Positions 48,325 through 51,654 of a stretch of DNA of 51,654 nucleotides are shown here, one piece after another. The number at the start of each line of letters is the position of its first letter. The first letter of the stretch is position 1. This DNA is from JACRIM01 sp964605185 (GTDB lineage: Bacteria > Planctomycetota > Phycisphaerae > UBA1845 > UTPLA1). Location of the stretch: assembly GCA_964605185.1 (NCBI GenBank), contig CAZSBF010000019.1:1-51654 (forward strand), read 5' to 3'. The notes below the pieces were generated by a model. It worked only from the letters and a program-made list of their open reading frames with translations. It did not search any database and was not told the origin of the DNA. A program made the translations under genes and the position numbers.

Positions 48325-49140
48325 TTAGCTAAGTCCGCCAACCTCGTATTTCAGGTAGGCCTTGATCGTGAAGCCGTTTTCCTTGGCGAATTGGCCGACG
48401 GTCTTCTTGTCGTCCATCACGAACGGCTGCTCCATGAGCACGCGCTCGCCGAACCATTTGTCCATCTTGCCGCCGACGATCTTTTCGACGATCGGCTCGG
48501 GCTTGCCCTTGGCTTCTTCGCGGGCCTTTTCCTTGGCGGCGGCGACTTCGGCGGCGTTCACGTCTTCGCGAACGAGACCCATCAGCACGACGCTCGACGC
48601 GATGTGCATGCAGATCTGCCGGCCTGCCTCGCCGGGGTCGTTGTCGGTGGCGATGACGGCGCCGACCTTGCCGTTGTGGTGGACATACGCGGCGCCGGGA
48701 CCATCATGCCGTGCGACGCGCCGGACGCTCATGTTCTCCTTCAGCTTGCCGAAGGCATCGACGAGCGTTTCATTCACCGTTCGCCCCGAGGCCATCTTCG
48801 CATTCTTCAGGGCTTCGACATCCGTCGTGCCCGTCGAACCGGCGGTCTTGGCGATCGAATCCGCCAGCTCGCGGAAGGAGTCATTGCCGGCGACGAAGTC
48901 CGTCTCGCAACGCATCTCGGCCAGCGCCACGCACTTGCCGCAGGCATGAACGCCGATACGGCCATTCGCCGCCTCTTTGTCGGCGCGGCTGCTCATTTTG
49001 TCGGCGAACTTCTTGCGGAGGATCTCCATGGCCTTGGTCTCGTCGCCGTTGGCTTCGACGAGGGCGGCCTTGCAGTCCATCATGGCGAGGTCGGTCTTGC
49101 TACGAAGGGCCTGAACTTGCTTTGCACTGATCTCGGGCAT
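48325..49140 (-). CDS. tsf: Elongation factor Ts
   Basis: A 271-residue EF-Ts. The UBA-like N-domain with the Phe/Met-rich motif is ALRSKTDLAMMDCKAALVEANGD, followed by EMRCETDFVAGNDSF, the conserved core, and the coiled-coil segment AKEKAREEAKGKPEPI. It is the nucleotide exchange factor for EF-Tu. The ATG at 49140 has AGGA upstream; the frame extends to 49200 without a signal. A CGKCVALAEMRC segment carries extra Cys residues that are unusual for EF-Ts. The order rpsB-tsf-pyrH is the common one. Confidence 0.96.
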   Translation of the reverse strand: MPEISAKQVQALRSKTDLAMMDCKAALVEANGDETKAMEILRKKFADKMSSRADKEAANGRIGVHACGKCVALAEMRCETDFVAGNDSFRELADSIAKTAGSTGTTDVEALKNAKMASGRTVNETLVDAFGKLKENMSVRRVARHDGPGAAYVHHNGKVGAVIATDNDPGEAGRQICMHIASSVVLMGLVREDVNAAEVAAAKEKAREEAKGKPEPIVEKIVGGKMDKWFGERVLMEQPFVMDDKKTVGQFAKENGFTIKAYLKYEVGGLS

Positions 49141-49263
49141 CGCTGCTGTCCTTCCAAATCGTTGGGCTTCGAGCCGCCGCGGCGACTCGTGGTGAGACAA
49201 TTACCATCGATCAACCCGCGCGACGGCGGGCGATCGTTGAGGTTCCACGCGCTACTGCGTTGA

Positions 49264-50115
49264 TTAAACGCCGTCGGGCACTTCGGCCGTCGCGCCTGCC
49301 GGAGCGGCCATGGCCTCTGCCGGGACCGCGCCCTCTTCGGCCATTTGCGACGTGGTCATGCGGCGCGAGCGCCGTGGGCGGGATGCGCCCGGGGCCGCGT
49401 TCGGGTCATCGGGCGTCTCGGTCGGGGCCGGTCGGCTGCGCTTGCCCTCTTCGACGGCGTCGGCCAACTCGGTGACCACCAACTCGATGCCGCGCATGGC
49501 GTCGTCGTTGCCGGGGATCACGATGTCGGCGATGGTCGGATCGCTGTCTGTATCGACCAGGCAGATCGTCGGGATGCCGAGCTTTCGCGCTTCCTTGACG
49601 GCGATGTGCTCGCGGCGAACGTCGAGAATGACGAGCACGCCGGGCAGGCGCGTCATGCGCCGAATGCCGTCGAGGTTGCGGGTGATCTTCTTGCGCTCGC
49701 GATTGACGACCGCGGCTTCCTTCTTGGTGTACGTTTTGATCTTTCCGGTCGTCTCAAGGGCCTCCAGCTCTTCGAGCCGGGCGAGTCGCGAACGGATGGT
49801 TTTGAAATTGGTCAGGGTACCGCCGAGCCAGCGTTCGTTGACGTAGTGCATGCCTACGCGGGTGGACTGCTTTGCCACGATGTCCCGGGCCTGTCGCTTC
49901 GTCCCGACGATCAGGACATCCTGACCCTGGGAGACGACGGCCGCGAGGAACTTTTTCGCTCGAAGCAATCCGCGAACGGTCTCGCGAATATCAATGATGT
50001 GAATGGAATTCCGCTTCGTGAAGATGAACGGGGCCATACGAGGGTTCCACCGGCTCACCTGGTGGCCGAAGTGGATGCCCGAATCAATCAGTCCGCGGAC
50101 CAACGCCGACGCCAA
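49264..50115 (-). CDS. rpsB: 30S ribosomal protein S2 with a low-complexity C-terminal tail
   Basis: A 283-residue S2. Core motifs are IDSGIHFGHQVSRWNPRMAP, VGTKRQARDIVAKQSTRVGM, YVNERWLGGTLTNF and PGVLVILDVRREHIAVKEARK. The start is TTG at 50115 (SD GGGAGGTGA close upstream) because no other start fits. After residue about 225 a Pro/Ala/Thr-rich tail (PDDPNAAPGASRPRRSRRM and more) extends beyond the usual S2 end. It heads the rpsB-tsf-pyrH unit, transcribed from the promoter at 50174-50202. Confidence 0.96.
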   Translation of the reverse strand: MASALVRGLIDSGIHFGHQVSRWNPRMAPFIFTKRNSIHIIDIRETVRGLLRAKKFLAAVVSQGQDVLIVGTKRQARDIVAKQSTRVGMHYVNERWLGGTLTNFKTIRSRLARLEELEALETTGKIKTYTKKEAAVVNRERKKITRNLDGIRRMTRLPGVLVILDVRREHIAVKEARKLGIPTICLVDTDSDPTIADIVIPGNDDAMRGIELVVTELADAVEEGKRSRPAPTETPDDPNAAPGASRPRRSRRMTTSQMAEEGAVPAEAMAAPAGATAEVPDGV

Positions 50116-50173
50116 AAGTCACCTCCCGGTATCTAATTGTGTACTCTTGCTTTACGATGACGACGAACCCCGA

Positions 50174-50202
50174 AAGATACGGGGATTTTCATATCGCGTC
50201 AA
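50174..50202 (-). promoter_or_regulatory. Sigma70-type promoter of rpsB-tsf
   Basis: On the minus strand: TTGACG (50197-50202), 17 nt spacer, TATCTT (50174-50179). It lies about 59 nt upstream of the rpsB start, so the leader is short. Spacing is optimal. Confidence 0.7.
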
Positions 50203-50292
50203 GCTGGTTTTCGTGGTGGTCAGCCCGTCCATCGAAGCGAAGGAAGAACCGTTTTTTCCCCGATTTCGCGCGGGATTATCGGTTGCCCCTTG

Positions 50293-50314
50293 CCTCTACA
50301 ATATCTGGTAGAGG
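50293..50314. promoter_or_regulatory. Inverted repeat in the rpsB-lpxB divergent region
   Basis: Arms CCTCTAC and GTAGAGG (7 bp) flank 8 nt. A TACAAT -10-like hexamer (50297-50302) overlaps it on the plus strand, about 70 nt before lpxB. It could be a regulator site or a weak RNA hairpin. Confidence 0.4.
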
Positions 50315-50374
50315 TGCGCCCCTGTACCACCATTCAAGGTAGATAGGGGACGGCCTCTCTTAGAAAGCGACTCT

Positions 50375-51547
50375 GTGGGCGACGATTCCAGGAAACCTCG
50401 AATTTTCATCAGCGTGGCCGAGCAGAGCGCGGACGAACACGCCGCCGGCCTCGTTCGCGCGTTCAAATCGCTCCACCCCGGCGCACAATTCAACGGACTG
50501 GCCGGCGCGGCCCTGAGGGCCGAAGGCTGCGAGTGCTTTCACGACATGACCGCCAAATCTGCCATGGCGATGGCGGCGATCGCGCGGATTCCCGAAGGCC
50601 TGCGGCTGATGAAACGGCTCCGCGCGCACTTCGCAACCGAAAAGTACGACGCCGCAGTGGTGATTGATTCGCCCGCGCTCAATCTCTCCGTCGCAAAGAT
50701 CTGTCGCCGTGCGGGCGTCCCGGTGCTTTATTACATCGCCCCGCAAACATGGGCGTGGGGCTGGACAAAGTGGCGCAACGAGCGGCTGCGCGATCGTGTG
50801 TCGCGCGTCGCCTGCATCTGGCCGTTTGAGGAGCCGCATTTTCGCGCCGATGGCATCGACGCGACCTTCGTAGGACATCCATCCTTCGACCGGCTTTGCG
50901 CGCAGCGTGTCGACGAGGAACGCATCGCGAGCCTTCGTAAGGATGCCGCGCCCGTGCTCACCATTCTCCCGGGCTCGCGCGGCCACGTCATCGACGAAGT
51001 GCTTCCCGGCCAACTCGAAATCGCCAAGGCGGTGTCGACGCTGAATCGCAAGGCGCGTTTTCTGATTGTCGCGGCGAATGAGCGTGCGGCCGAGCAGATC
51101 AACGCCGTCGCAAAGGAAGTGAATCCCGGCGTGAAGTTCGACTTGCTCCACGGCGAAGCCGACCGCGCGGCGGCCATCCGCGCTGCGGACCTGGTGCTGG
51201 TCGCCTCGGGCACAATCACGCTCGAAGTGGCGTATCACGGCACGCCGATGATCGTGATGTACAACACGGCTCGCTGGGGCTACGAACTCGTCGGCCGTTG
51301 GCTGCTGAAGACGCCGTTCCTGTCGATCCCCAACATCCTCGCCGGTCGGGAGATCGTTCCCGAGTTCATGCCGTATTACAAATCGACGGACCCGATCATC
51401 GCCCGCGTCACGGAGTGGCTGGCAACGCCAACGACGCTGGCCCGCGTGCGCCGCGACCTGCAACAGACCCTGGCCCCCATCGCCAAGCCCGGCGCAGCGG
51501 CGAACGCGGCAAAGATGTTGGATAAGGTGAGTGGGGAGACAATGTAA
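50375..51547 (+). CDS. lpxB: Lipid-A-disaccharide synthase
   Basis: A 390-residue GT19 enzyme. It begins with RIFISVAEQSADEHAAGLVR, then the diagnostic YYIAPQTWAWGWTKWR and WPFEEPHFRADGIDATFVGHP. The donor side has TILPGSRGHVIDEVLP and LVASGTITLEVAYHGTPMIVMY. It joins UDP-2,3-diacylglucosamine to lipid X, forming the lipid A disaccharide. The start is GTG 50375; the Shine-Dalgarno is weak. Its presence shows that the organism makes lipid A and so has an outer membrane. Confidence 0.95.
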   Translation: MGDDSRKPRIFISVAEQSADEHAAGLVRAFKSLHPGAQFNGLAGAALRAEGCECFHDMTAKSAMAMAAIARIPEGLRLMKRLRAHFATEKYDAAVVIDSPALNLSVAKICRRAGVPVLYYIAPQTWAWGWTKWRNERLRDRVSRVACIWPFEEPHFRADGIDATFVGHPSFDRLCAQRVDEERIASLRKDAAPVLTILPGSRGHVIDEVLPGQLEIAKAVSTLNRKARFLIVAANERAAEQINAVAKEVNPGVKFDLLHGEADRAAAIRAADLVLVASGTITLEVAYHGTPMIVMYNTARWGYELVGRWLLKTPFLSIPNILAGREIVPEFMPYYKSTDPIIARVTEWLATPTTLARVRRDLQQTLAPIAKPGAAANAAKMLDKVSGETM

Positions 51548-51654
51548 ACGTCCACCTATTTTGCTTGGGAATGGTGTTTTCCAACAAAACGCAACCGATT
51601 TGACGGGGAAAAATTTTCACATTGGGACCAATTCAATCTTGACTTTGGACCGGG

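Overview
The window reads as a chromosomal segment from a Planctomycetota bacterium, probably a Phycisphaerae-like lineage. This is inferred from gene content, not from any database search. The clues are a dnaA-dnaN-DUF721-gyrB replication block, PQQ-like propeller and YceI secreted proteins, a large secreted protein with calcium-binding D-x-N-x-N-G repeats, an exosortase with a PEP-CTERM substrate, an orphan fliM, lpxB (a Gram-negative outer membrane) and GC-rich codon use. Coding density is high and genes occur in short runs on both strands.

Layout. 1-6.9 kb is an envelope-glycan block: exosortase (cut by the window edge), Wza-type polysaccharide export lipoprotein, NeuD/PglD-like sugar acetyltransferase, a membrane-anchored RMD1/DUF155-like protein and a multi-spanning GT-C-like protein. 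6.9-9.3 kb is an accessory patch: an IS630-family element sits in a small membrane-protein gene whose frame is exactly restored when the element is removed, followed by a YgiT-type zinc finger and another small membrane protein. 9.4-15.5 kb holds gyrB, a DciA-like DUF721 gene, dnaN and dnaA with a likely oriC; recF is absent. Divergent from dnaA is a TPR protein ending in two RNA-polymerase alpha-CTD modules, the most unusual gene here. 17-25 kb carries an S41 protease, an anti-sigma kinase/antagonist pair, an exported methyltransferase-fold protein, fliM, a small basic protein and an esterase. 25-28 kb holds a REP-type tyrosine transposase, a PQQ propeller and a DUF433/DUF5615 toxin-antitoxin pair. 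28-32.4 kb encodes both steps of lysine conversion to alpha-aminoadipate (L-lysine 6-aminotransferase and an ALDH7-type dehydrogenase) around YceI and a two-TM protein. 32.8-38.3 kb has a CPA2 antiporter fused to a PTS EIIA domain, a PEP-CTERM protein and the large calcium-repeat protein. 38.9-45 kb is a tilS-GT39-AsmA-like operon. 45-51.5 kb has a Fic protein with an elaborate palindromic promoter, rlmN, pyrH, tsf, rpsB and lpxB.

Two themes go beyond gene calls. First, short dispersed repeats of several families have inserted in frame inside otherwise ordinary genes (the GT-C-like protein, esterase, PQQ protein, lysine aminotransferase), and members of the same families also lie between genes. 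Second, two gene-poor islands (about 24.8-25.2 kb and 38.3-38.9 kb) carry the same block: a promoter-like element with an identical 18-bp core, an identical 28-nt spacing and the same Shine-Dalgarno plus start-codon context. That layout looks like a duplicated expression leader of unknown purpose.

No rRNA, tRNA or CRISPR array was recognised. All homology statements rest on recognised motifs and memory of families; none was checked by search.
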